A stretch of 64,000 nt of DNA, taken from Sycon ciliatum (lineage: Eukaryota; Porifera; Calcarea; Leucosolenida; Sycettidae). Shown here in pieces: positions 56,001-64,000 of the stretch. The notes beneath the pieces were generated by a model. The model was not told the DNA's origin. It ran no database searches and worked only from the letters and a program-made list of their open reading frames with translations. The stretch lies in NCBI RefSeq assembly GCF_964019385.1, contig NC_088645.1:46492304-46556303 (forward strand), read 5' to 3'. The position numbers and the translations under genes are program-made. The stretch's first letter is position 1, and each line of letters opens with the position of its first letter.

Positions 56001-56172
56001 CAGATGTAGCGTGGATGTATGTGTGCCTCATCCTTGGTGACATCGCACTCAAAGACATGCTGTATGCCAACGGAGTATTCGTGAGCTTCATGCTTGTTTT
56101 CTTGGCATGCGACGAGAATCTCTCCCCACCAATTCTACACACAGCTGAAAGGAACTGCACGTGTTGATCCAT
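53025..56172 (-). pseudogene. RAG1-like (N-RAG type) transposase gene, recently inactivated
   Basis: From ATG 56172: (1) a RAG1 N-terminal-like zinc region: CRIGGERF (normally CRICG), then in the next frame IHPRYICSPCHQVI and EPDCTFC; (2) a basic patch GGRKPKKKK; (3) a RING from about 55640 with CSVC, PCC, CVWEHL and CPSC, then a second finger (VRCDNY...CQHSMKLFSLQTHMKVC); (4) a catalytic-like core with Asp in KLGGDHGGGSFK (about 54640), Asp in FGDY (about 54430), HPCLHC, a coiled-coil insertion, YHGGSFIGNHVHH, LHLLECH (about 53260) and Glu in LLAEHGAKSIH (about 53190). Lesions: frameshifts at about 56052 and in A-runs at 55829-55841; TAG at 55913-55915 and 54423-54425. Between lesions the frame is open for over 450 codons twice, so decay is recent. 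Terminal repeats were not found. RAG1 kinship is by motif order and spacing, not by search. Confidence 0.75.
53275..53580 (-). repeat. In-frame 153-bp tandem duplication inside the RAG1-like gene
   Basis: Two adjacent copies encode a 51-residue segment beginning QQYAKCHV and ending VTPKL / FTPKL, just before the LHLLECH motif. The copies differ at only a few positions, so the duplication is young. It would extend the region just before the H2 pair, and may be specific to this copy. Confidence 0.85.
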
Positions 56173-56667
56173 ATTCAATGCAAAGTTGGCATCACAAAGG
56201 CGCCTTGGTCTAAGGCAAAGTACGTCGGTCTAGCAAGATTTGTGCAGAATTGGAAACTAGACCAGCAAGGCAAGCACAGAAAACTAAAAACTAACCCAGG
56301 AAAACAGGACGAAGAGCAGCAGCAGCCTTTGGAAAACGACCTCGGGTGAACCCAGCTCCTACGATACGACTTCAAAAAAGAAAACTCTCAACACTGGAAA
56401 CGGCTCCAACAGGAAAACGAAATGGAGAAAGAAGATCGTTCGAGCGATCGAGTTGTCAGCATTTTCTCTTGCATCCGCTGCACCGGGACTGGGTGTTCTG
56501 GATGGTGTGTGAGCGACGTGGCGAGGTAGTATCGATGGGTTTGAGACGTGGGTGAGGATCGCGAAATTGAGGCTCTCAGCGAAAAAATTGAAAAAACACC
56601 GTTCATTGAGCTGGACTCGAACCCGGGGCTTCATGTCGCTTTTCGCGAGTTTTGAACAGCCGTGCTC
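56173..56667. other. 5' flank of the RAG1-like gene; tRNA-like B box
   Basis: Includes a GC-moderate stretch with no clear gene. At about 56600-56665, minus strand, CCGGGTTCGAGTCCAGC matches a pol III B box and is followed by T-runs, so a tRNA-derived SINE fragment may be present; no clear A box was found. Transposon ends for the RAG1-like gene should lie here or beyond, but no inverted repeat with the 52.8-53.0 kb side could be seen. Confidence 0.4.
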
Positions 56668-56744
56668 CCTAACCTCGTGATATCTTATTTTTATTTTAGA
56701 ACAAAAATTGATAAAAAGGCTTTATGAATGGATTGTTACTCAAT

Positions 56745-56788
56745 CTGCGGACAGAACTGTTTCGTCCTTTGTGGACTCATCAGTGCAG
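56745..56788 (-). ncRNA. Hammerhead ribozyme in R2 copy b
   Basis: Minus strand: CTGATGA, helix II GTCC/GGAC around an ACAAA loop, GAAA, helix III ACA/TGT with a GTTC loop, cleavage triplet GTC. Helix I pairs CTGC with GCAG but the closing position next to the core is an A-C mismatch. Probably weak or recently damaged, yet the core is complete. Confidence 0.78.
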
Positions 56789-57677
56789 CACAGAGGAAAT
56801 GAGCCCGAACCTGGAAGAAATGAAAAAAATAAATTCCAAAGCCAGATTTAAACCAAGCTGGAACGTTACTTGTCAGAGTGCTCAAACTGACAACTCAGGA
56901 ACGCAAACAGCAAAGGCACTACCCAACACATGAGTGCTAAACTGTTACAAGCAGGAGCGTAATAAACGAATGGGTTGTTACTAATTATTCTTTTCGTGAA
57001 CTTTCGATGAAAAATTAAAACAGTCTCCTTTAAATATTCGACGTGGAGACAATAATTTGTAATATTCCAATAAGGAGAACGAGCTTAAGTGATATTTGGA
57101 CTACTTTATTAAACAACGTTAAGTTCTGGAGACGGTGCGAAAAACGATCTAAAAGGTAAGGAGAAAAAGCGATGGAAAAAAGATGATTCGAACATGTTTT
57201 CGCACAACACTCTTCAGGAATCACCGTTGTACTAAAGAACAAAATAAGAACAAAGGAAATAATATCAAGTTAGAGTATCAAGGTACAGTTACAGCACGAA
57301 ACTATCAAAGTGTGATACTTCTCATAAAGGTGTGCACAAAACAAGTGTATGAGAATTATACGCGTTGCATATGCGTATCACCAAGTGAGAATGAATAATA
57401 ATAGCAAATATTGTGAAAAGAAGGACAAAATTTTACGAGTTATGACTAACTGTCCACCAACGTAACCAGATCTTATACAGTCTTTTCACAATAATTTAAT
57501 TGGCTCACCATCCGAGTTAAATAGCAAAATATAAACGTCAATAAGTTTTAAGGAAGAGGACATATGTATACGAGTTAAGAGTAACTCTCCATCACTGTAT
57601 CCAGATACTCTACAGTCAGAAAGTGCAACAACTAGGCACAAACCTGACAAAGTACTGAGACATTCGACGTCCTGACA

Positions 57678-60600
57678 CCTTTTTTTTTTTTTTTTTTTTT
57701 TTTTTAATGTTTATTTGAATTCGGATAGCTCAACAGTACAGAAGTACAACTACAAAGAGTACCGAATAGAAGGCCCCGAGAACGGGAAACCAAAAAAAAA
57801 CAACAAAAAAACAAAAACAGCAACATCAAGTTACTGATTATGCACATTGCTTGAAAGCAAATCACAACAATGATTAAGAGTTAAGCTGTCTTTTAGCCAA
57901 ATAGCCAATTTGACGCGGAAATCTGCGATAGTAGTGCAGGACTTCAGGTCGTCTGGTAAATAATTCCAAACAAGAGCCGATTTACTTGAAAAGGACAGAA
58001 AGCCAGACATAGATCTATAGCGATTGATACTCATGTTATGAGTTGTAGAGCCGCGAGTGGTTCGGGTAGACGTACAGATGGGAAAGAGGGACTGCAAGCA
58101 AACAGCCGGCTTAATACAGTAACAGTGGAAAATGAATACAAGGAACAAAAATACTGATCGATATTGGAAAGAGGAAACATTGAGGTGGTGAAGAAGTGGC
58201 GTGATATTAGCTTGGGGTGATGCGCCACAAGCAACTCGTACAGCGCGCCGGTGGAGTGAGGCTAGCTTGTTTCTATTTTTAGCGGATATAAACGAAAGGT
58301 ATACAGGGAGAGCATATTCTAGATCAGGCTGAATAACACCGACAACGAAAGTACGGCGGGCAAACAGGTTCATCTGGCGGAAAGATCGACGCAGTACACC
58401 GATCTTCCGTGAGGCTTTCCGGACGACATTGTTAATGTGTTGGTCAAAAGACAGCTTATTGTCAACAACGACTCCTAAGCATCTGGTGCTTTCCACTTCC
58501 CCTAGCGTAACATTTGACAAGGTGATTTGCAGTTGTTGCCTTTGTTGTTGTTGCTGACTCCCTGTGGCACGTTTGGGATGGATTTGCATGACAACGGTTT
58601 TGTCGGTATTTATCTGCATACCAATGGAGCCAAGGTGGTTGTTTAGTATCTCCAGTGCCGATGACAACTTGGCTTCGGAACGCGCCTTCGACGGATCACT
58701 AGAGTAGACTGTCTTGTCATCTGCGAACATCAGTAATTTTGAACCCACTGTCTCCGCAAGCCGGGGAAGGTCCCTCAGGTAGACATTAAAGAGGGTAGGG
58801 CCTAAAATACTTCCCTGAGGAACTCCTCGAGACACTGCAAGACTTGAGGACTGGCTGGCTGGCGTGACGACACGCTGAGATCTCCCGGCGAGGTACGACG
58901 CAAACCAACGCAGGGCGCTTGCATGAACACCCATGCCATGGAGCGCAATGAGTAACTGTTGATGCTGGACGCGATCAAACGCCTTGCTGAGGTCGACAAA
59001 GGCTACACTGGTAGTCTCTCCGCGGTCCTGGGCCAGTTTCCAATCATTTACAGCAAGTGTGAGCAGTTGTGTCGTGGAGCGAGCTGGTCGGAACCCAAAT
59101 TGGTGATCATGGAGGTGATTTTCGATGGTCAAACTGTCACATACCTGATTTAGAACCAGGCGTTCCAGAGTCTTAGCCAGAATCGACGTGAGTGACACAG
59201 GACGATAATTCGAAGGAGAAGTAGGATCGCCCATACGGGATTTCAATATCGGCGTGACATTAGCCAACTTGAATTGTGTCGGGAACACAGCAGTGCACAA
59301 AGAGGTATTAAATATTAGGGTGAGGGAGAAGGCGATAACTGGTGCAACGGCCTTCAGGATGCTCGGGAGGAGACCATCTGGCCCAGGCGCTTTCGTACCG
59401 TCGAGTTTCTGAAGGTGCCGAAGTACCTCATCCTCAGAAATAGGGCGAAACTCGTGCAAGTCACACGGTCTTGAGGTACCACTTGGAACAACATAAGCCG
59501 GGTTCGGATCTGACACAATACTATGGAAATACCTGTTCAAGGTATCTGCCTGGACGAGAGGCTCAGTTCTAGGGTTTGTGCGCCGGGTGACTGAGTTGAT
59601 GGTGCTCCAAAGACGCCTAGGATCTCGCCGGTAATCGTCACAGATGGAGCGGAAGTGGGCATTTCGGAGTTGGCGATAAAGGTTATTGCATTTGCTGCGC
59701 AAAACTTTGAACTCCTTCTGTAGAACCGTACTACTGCAGTCAGACGAGCGGTACTTTCTGTAGACGGTTTTACGTCGCCTAATGAGAGCTAGTAATTCCG
59801 GTGTCATGAATGGGCACTTCTTCCTTTTTCCAGGGGATTGTCTCCGTGATATTATGTAGGGTGCAACCACATCCAAGGCGTCTTCAAATTTTCCTTGCCA
59901 CTCTTCTAGCATTACATCGACCGACGGGGACGAGAAGGATCCGAGATCAGAAATTGACAATAAATGAGAGAGATCAGAGGCAGAGGCCTTACTGTAATCA
60001 CGGCGGCGGGATCGATATATTTGTCCTTGTGTTGGAATTGACTTCGGAAAAATAATACTGGTGTGAACAAACTCATGATCGGTGAACTCACAGGAGTGAA
60101 CGCTTCCGTGCTCAACACAATCCATGTTCGTTAGTACACAGTCGAGAAGTGTTTTAGATGTAGGTGTGATCCGTGTAGGGTGCGTAATCATATTCTTCAG
60201 ATCAAGGGGAAGTAGCAGGTATGTGTTCAAATTGTCAAAATGATGCGTTTGAGGGGACAAGAAATCAACATTTAAGTCGCCCATCAGAATGAGATCTTCG
60301 CCCTGAATGTCATACATGACTTGCTGTAAAGATTGCCAAAAAGCCGCTGGTGCGGACGGTGGCCTGTAGAGACAGCCAATGAGGAATGATTCACCTGCTT
60401 CTCGTTTTTTGGAACGCAACCAAACCATTTCCAGGTCGATGTGCTGAATCAACATCCGCTTAAACCCAAGTTGCAACCTGCTGTAAATCACTACACCGCC
60501 GCGCTTTTGGCAAGGTGTTCCATTTGTACAGGAGCAGTTGTAATTGCACTTTCTGTCGAGACGGTGCATTGAGAACCCCCGGATGTCGACTTCTGAGTCT

Positions 60601-60806
60601 GAGATGCTGTTGTCGAGCCATGTTTCTGATACTGCTAAAATGTCTAAGTTATGGACCCGGACAAGCTTGGACAACACGAAGAGCTTATTTCGCAAACTAC
60701 AAATATTAATATGACCAATAGATATAGAAGAATATGTAATGCAATGAGGGGAAGGGTGTGAAGAACTTGCGTGGGGCACAAAGGGTTGGGCAAGAGGACC
60801 TAGTTT
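57678..60806 (-). mobile_element. LINE C, 5'-truncated, with poly(A) tail
   Basis: Inserted in the loop of the R2b hairpin MITE; copy a (33508-33520) shows the uninterrupted sequence. The 3' end is a run of about 25 T on the plus strand (57681-57705). A short ACCT duplication is consistent at the two borders. Unlike LINE A and B it uses poly(A), so it belongs to a different lineage. It starts within ORF2 and has no ORF1. Confidence 0.85.
57831..60806 (-). CDS. LINE C ORF2: APE endonuclease and reverse transcriptase
   Basis: About 990 codons without a stop. Endonuclease motifs: HINICSLRNKL, SETWLD, GDLNVDF and TDHEFVH. RT motifs: YRPVSLTSILAKTLERLV, AFVDLSKAFDRVQHQ (about residue 600), GVPQGSILGPTLFN (about 660) and FADDKTVYSSD (about 693). 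The C-terminal region ends near SSNVHNQ. No ATG lies before the endonuclease motifs, and the open frame runs to the insertion border, so only the first few codons are lost. Glutamine-rich SQQQQQRQQ is encoded at about 58530-58555. The intact frame means recent insertion. Confidence 0.9.
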   Translation of the reverse strand, partial: KLGPLAQPFVPHASSSHPSPHCITYSSISIGHINICSLRNKLFVLSKLVRVHNLDILAVSETWLDNSISDSEVDIRGFSMHRLDRKCNYNCSCTNGTPCQKRGGVVIYSRLQLGFKRMLIQHIDLEMVWLRSKKREAGESFLIGCLYRPPSAPAAFWQSLQQVMYDIQGEDLILMGDLNVDFLSPQTHHFDNLNTYLLLPLDLKNMITHPTRITPTSKTLLDCVLTNMDCVEHGSVHSCEFTDHEFVHTSIIFPKSIPTQGQIYRSRRRDYSKASASDLSHLLSISDLGSFSSPSVDVMLEEWQGKFEDALDVVAPYIISRRQSPGKRKKCPFMTPELLALIRRRKTVYRKYRSSDCSSTVLQKEFKVLRSKCNNLYRQLRNAHFRSICDDYRRDPRRLWSTINSVTRRTNPRTEPLVQADTLNRYFHSIVSDPNPAYVVPSGTSRPCDLHEFRPISEDEVLRHLQKLDGTKAPGPDGLLPSILKAVAPVIAFSLTLIFNTSLCTAVFPTQFKLANVTPILKSRMGDPTSPSNYRPVSLTSILAKTLERLVLNQVCDSLTIENHLHDHQFGFRPARSTTQLLTLAVNDWKLAQDRGETTSVAFVDLSKAFDRVQHQQLLIALHGMGVHASALRWFASYLAGRSQRVVTPASQSSSLAVSRGVPQGSILGPTLFNVYLRDLPRLAETVGSKLLMFADDKTVYSSDPSKARSEAKLSSALEILNNHLGSIGMQINTDKTVVMQIHPKRATGSQQQQQRQQLQITLSNVTLGEVESTRCLGVVVDNKLSFDQHINNVVRKASRKIGVLRRSFRQMNLFARRTFVVGVIQPDLEYALPVYLSFISAKNRNKLASLHRRAVRVACGASPQANITPLLHHLNVSSFQYRSVFLFLVFIFHCYCIKPAVCLQSLFPICTSTRTTRGSTTHNMSINRYRSMSGFLSFSSKSALVWNYLPDDLKSCTTIADFRVKLAIWLKDSLTLNHCCDLLSSNVHNQ

Positions 60807-61192
60807 CAACACATCTCCGTAGCGCTAACCGACAGCCTTCCAATTGTGCCTAGTTGTTGCACTTTCTGACTATATAATTATAGTATCTGGTTACAGTGAT
60901 GGAGAGTTACTCTTAACTCGTATCCATATGTCCTCTTCCCTTCTACATTTATTATTGGCTCAACATCCAAGTTTCAATAAGTTTTGGAAGCAATTTGTCC
61001 TAAAATAGTCAAAATGTCACAGTTTCCTTTGTTAGATCTAAAACTAATACAAGAAGCACTGATATTTTAAAGCTAGCACTATTGGAGGCGTGATTACGTG
61101 AGCAGCGAGCAGTGCGATAGCAAGTGTAGATTGGAGAAATGCAGGTGAGAAAGGTACAATTATATGAGTGTTGGTATGTGAGTGTTGGTATG

Positions 61193-61432
61193 TTAAGTGA
61201 ATAGTGTGAGTGCTGTAACGAATTCTTTCTGTTTGCATAAATCTGGATCACGAGTACGAATAAACATGGCTTCAAACACGGAGAGTAGACGAAAACTACT
61301 TGTACTAGCATGGCACACCACACTGAAGCAGGAATCATCGTACAATTGCAAACACTGGGGGTTGGACACCAAATGCTTGAGTACAGCAGATCTACGAGTA
61401 CTCACAAACATTGCACACTGCTTGCTGCTCAT
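61193..61432 (-). pseudogene. PLE-type C-terminal fragment in R2 copy b
   Basis: Same as 33925-34158: AVLKHLVSNPQCLQLYDD, then LLSVFEAMFIRTRDPDLCKQ and EFVTALTL. Two serine-rich residues are inserted relative to copy a. Too short for a functional domain; it shows R2 contains PLE-derived sequence. Confidence 0.6.
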
Positions 61433-61856
61433 GTAATCACGCCTCCAATAGTGATATCTTTCGAATATCAGTGTTTCTTGTATTAGTTTTAGATTTTAAT
61501 AATCTACACCTCATGATACCATGAATAAATTAGTCCCCCTTGTGTACAACATTTCAATAGATCGTAACTCAGTCAGTCCTGTTATATTTCCAAAAACTAA
61601 AATTCATACATGTGGGTCGAAAAAAATATTCCCAGCTGTCCATTGAAACAATAGTGGAAGCGCCTCGATGTGTGGTTCCAGAGTTACGAAGCCTGAAAGT
61701 CGAATCGTGGCGAATGTCGCGCAATAGCAGCGTGCGGAGATTTGAATGAGGGATTTCCCCATCATTCTGGGCATGTAGTGACGGTGAAACACGTTCAAAA
61801 TGGCATACGGACTAGTGGCAGTTTGTGAACTTTTTGAAGTAATAATTAGTTGTTAC

Positions 61857-62174
61857 TGTGGTATCCCTGCCCGACCAATACGGAAGTAGTACGGAAGTAG
61901 TACGGAACTAGTACTCTTTGCCTGATGTATATTTAGTGTGTCTCCGTATGTAAGTGTACGGCGTCTGCTGCATTAAAGCGGCTGCGCATTTCTGTTTTGA
62001 TTAGATTTTGATAATAACGAGCTATTCAACCTCCAGGTGTGCACCGGAGAGAAAGTTCCATTTATTTGCCGCTTCTTCGTTAACTAATAATTATATCCCA
62101 GGTGTGTACCTAAGAGAAGAATAAAACTAAGTCTTGTTAATTGCACCTCGCCTACCACTCGGCTACCTGTTACA
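61857..62174 (+). mobile_element. Solo LTR, 318 bp, TTAC target duplication
   Basis: Begins TGTGGTATCCCTGCCCGACC and ends GGCTACCTGTTACA. TTAC flanks both ends (61853-61856, 62175-62178). Same family as 45958-46299 (inverted there). It contains AGAATAAAAC about 45 bases from its end, a likely polyadenylation signal. No internal region remains, so LTR-LTR recombination removed the element. Its 3' terminus carries an antisense tRNA D-arm-like box (see findings). Confidence 0.9.
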
Positions 62175-62178
62175 TTAC

Positions 62179-62843
62179 GAGCAAGGCTGAGAGCGAAATG
62201 GCAAGACGACTTGGATTATTGGCGTGGCAACTAAGACACTGGGATATAGCGCGAGAGTTTTGACATTCGTAATGGCAAGTGTAGGCTCCTCTTGCAACGA
62301 GCTTTCCAGGAAGCCCAAGATTGAAAAAATCGTCAAAAGGAAACCAAAGTCATAGCCCCGAGAGTTATGGAATTTGACGTGAGTCGAGATCAAATTTAGT
62401 CGGCGTACATTTTCCGTACATAAAGGGCTTCAGAGAGCATGATATCTTGCGCGACTGTTGACGTCATTGTTGATTTGTTGCCGAGGATCAGTTCATGACT
62501 CGTATTTCTCGTCCCCTGGTGCTGTCGCCAGCGTGTCGCGGATCCTGGCGATTTCACTACAAGAGAGGACTAGGGCATGGATGTTTCAGTGCTGGTAGAT
62601 TAGTGGAAAAGCATGTGGTCTGGATCTATGTGTGACACATGACGCTGAATTATTTAACTTAGGACTAACACCCTCGCAGTCAGCATTATTGGCCTCATTG
62701 GTTTCCAGATGTGGTTAAAGATGATATGACTAATCCAGCGGTGCTAAACATGTTTGTTGTTTGTTTGTTGCCAAGAACCCAGTAACACGAGAGCGAATGT
62801 GATGATGGCTACGGCCAACATCTTTGTGTTCTGTTTATAACAG
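62179..62843. other. No recognised gene; upstream region of the LRR exon
   Basis: No repeat or domain recognised. The final bases, GTTTATAACAG (62833-62843), look like a splice acceptor just before the LRR exon ATG, so a 5' UTR intron may end here. Confidence 0.4.
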
Positions 62844-63019
62844 ATGTCAATCCACACTGTACTGTCATTGGTCATCTGCTACTATGTACTCACCGGTACT
62901 ACAGTGATGAGTTGTCCAGCGCAATGTTCGTGTGTTGGTGCACCTAGTTACACTGTAGATTGCGCCTCTCGCGGATTAACAATGGTGCCGGGTGGAATAC
63001 CGAATACAACAAAAACTCT
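62844..63019 (+). CDS. First coding exon of a secreted or membrane leucine-rich repeat protein
   Basis: ATG at 62844 starts MSIHTVLSLVICYYVLTG, a hydrophobic signal peptide, followed directly by an LRRNT cysteine cap: CPAQCSC, then TVDCASRGLTMVPGGIP and NTTKTL. The frame ends at a donor (CT followed by GTAAGT, exon end 63019, phase 2), the usual place where LRRNT exons stop before the first LRR exon. The pattern C-x3-C-x-C...(V)DC...L..VP..IP..T..L is typical of extracellular LRR receptors and Slit-like proteins. Following LRR exons were not found in the remaining 1 kb, so the intron probably runs past the window. It is the only clear host-type gene piece here. Confidence 0.75.
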
Positions 63020-63779
63020 GTAAGTCACCTATCTTGGAATATGCCGTGCAGCCATTCACACTTTCCACATCTGTTACACTGAATTGTCGGCATTTGCAAT
63101 GTGATGAGATCACCGGCTCAAAGTTCCGTATGTGATGGATTTTCTTGATCCATTGTTTTTTTAGACAGACCAGGACAAGAAGAAGCCAATGTAGCAAGGC
63201 GCATCTCAATTTTGACACTCTCACCACCAGCAATACAAAACTCGACCCACGGCGGCCGTTATCATAAATAATTTGCAGCACACTAAAATATTTTCAGATC
63301 ATTACAAATTGCGGATCAACGTTGTTTGAAGACCTGGGCTTTCGAGCAAAAGCATCGCATTTACTCCTTGGTGAAGAATCGTTAGCAGGGCCTGCTCTTG
63401 ACATTCAACTCAGCCCAGTCAGAGTGTACCTGGCGCATGCAGGCCAGCCGGGTCAAGCCGGGTCAGATCATCCTGCAGAAAAACAACCAAAAAGCCTGCT
63501 CAGAACGCAGGAAAACAGAAAGGCGAATTTATTACCGGAAATCGGAAATTTTAGAGAACAAGGCGAACTATCAAAGTCCGCAAACGTAGAAGGTAAACGA
63601 CATTATGTAAAGAATGCAAAGCAGTAACATAATAGAGCACTGGAGGGTGCCTGCAGCACCTTGTGGAGTGGCTGCTTGCTGCCACTGCATCACCTGCATG
63701 GCCAAGCCGACTGCCTCGGACTGGCATCTGCTGCACCATGTGCTGAAAGGCTTCAGCAGACTGGAGAACTGGTGGAGTT
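63020..63779. other. Probable intron sequence; no confirmed exon
   Basis: Two acceptor-like sites (TTTTTTTAG at about 63163 and ATTTTCAG at about 63298) are followed by frames without LRR pattern. A 101-residue plus frame (63322-63627) has no recognised domain. Confidence 0.35.
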
Positions 63780-63895
63780 GCAACTGCTGCTGCTGGTGCT
63801 GCTGCTGCTGGCGCTACTGGCAGCTGCTGCTGGCGCTGCTGTTGCTGCTGGCGCTGTTGCTGCTACTGGTGTTGCTGCTGCCGCTGCTGCTCTGG
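63780..63895. repeat. CTG/CAG-rich low-complexity tract
   Basis: Imperfect CTG repeats with GTG, GCG and ACT interruptions. The minus strand would read Gln-rich, the plus strand Leu/Ala-rich. A minus-strand open stretch on its 63570-63780 side (STWCSRCQSEA) is unassigned. Confidence 0.8.
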
Positions 63896-64000
63896 GTGTG
63901 CGGGCCAGGTCCTTCCGTTCAGACGGGATTAACGTTGCAGTCGTAGTGCGCCCAGTCACCTCAGAATGCCATGCAGCCATAGCCTTGTCGTAGTTGAAGC

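Larger units (their letters stand above)
56668..61856. repeat. R2 repeat, copy b (interrupted by LINE C)
   Basis: Same order as copy a: hammerhead at the left, AAGTTCTGGAGACGG empty site (57119), GAGAATTATACGCG empty site (57352), hairpin MITE left arm (57557-57675), LINE C, right arm (60832-60935), PLE C-terminal relic (61193-61432), PLE empty site (61473-61485), and on to at least 61850, where a solo LTR is inserted. Without LINE C it is about 2.1 kb. Confidence 0.85.

Overview
The window is eukaryotic, metazoan-type DNA that consists almost entirely of nested transposable elements. The contents are CR1/L2-group LINEs, Penelope-like elements (PLEs) with GIY-YIG endonuclease, Ty3/gypsy fragments, solo LTRs, THAP/DDE_4 DNA transposons, foldback elements, tRNA-derived repeats, simple repeats rich in the ACATGTAC motif, and hammerhead ribozymes of the kind carried by retroelements. 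Exon-intron signals are present and nothing bacterial is seen. A marine invertebrate (sponge, cnidarian, mollusc or lancelet-like) is the best guess; I cannot place it more precisely. One 200-base assembly gap (41501-41700) is present.

Layout. 1-8.3 kb: a LINE with open ORF1 and ORF2 in one frame separated by a single stop, a MITE with 7-bp target duplications, and a foldback element. 8.3-13.6 kb: a decayed relative of the same LINE. 13.6-14.6 kb: a tandem pair of 478-bp units, each with a complete type I hammerhead ribozyme. 14.6-21.4 kb: Ty3/gypsy pol pieces on the minus strand, split by a MITE and a 3.7-kb transposon of ISL2EU type (AT target duplication, decayed THAP and DDE_4 regions). 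21.5-24 kb: minisatellites. 23.4-30.0 kb and 41.7-48.5 kb: two roughly 95% identical copies of a 6.7-kb block. 30.5-41.5 kb and 56.7-61.8 kb: two copies of another long repeat (called R2 here). R2 copies carry different insertions, so each serves as the empty site of the other and fixes element ends and target duplications exactly: a hammerhead-bearing inverted repeat (12-13 bp), a non-autonomous ISL2EU element (AT), a head-to-head PLE dimer (12 bp) with a 2.5-kb long-TIR element inside it (ACTTT), and a LINE with poly(A) tail. 49.6-52.8 kb: a foldback with a PLE remnant, then a 281-bp tandem array with one tRNA-like sequence per unit. 53.0-56.2 kb: a minus-strand gene relic. 62.8 kb: the only convincing host-type exon, a signal peptide plus LRRNT motif ending at a splice donor.

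Main discovery candidate. The minus-strand gene at 53025-56172 has, in order, a zinc-binding region like the N-terminus of vertebrate RAG1, a basic stretch, a RING plus second zinc finger, and a D-D-C2-H2-E transposase-like core. The distances between the second Asp and the CxxC pair, and between the two His of the H2 pair, equal those I recall for RAG1. It carries two frameshifts and two nonsense codons, so this copy is a recent pseudogene. Other leads are hammerhead ribozymes in three arrangements (tandem, inverted pair, single in R2), an LTR flanked by a captured tRNA-Leu segment, and the tRNA-like array.
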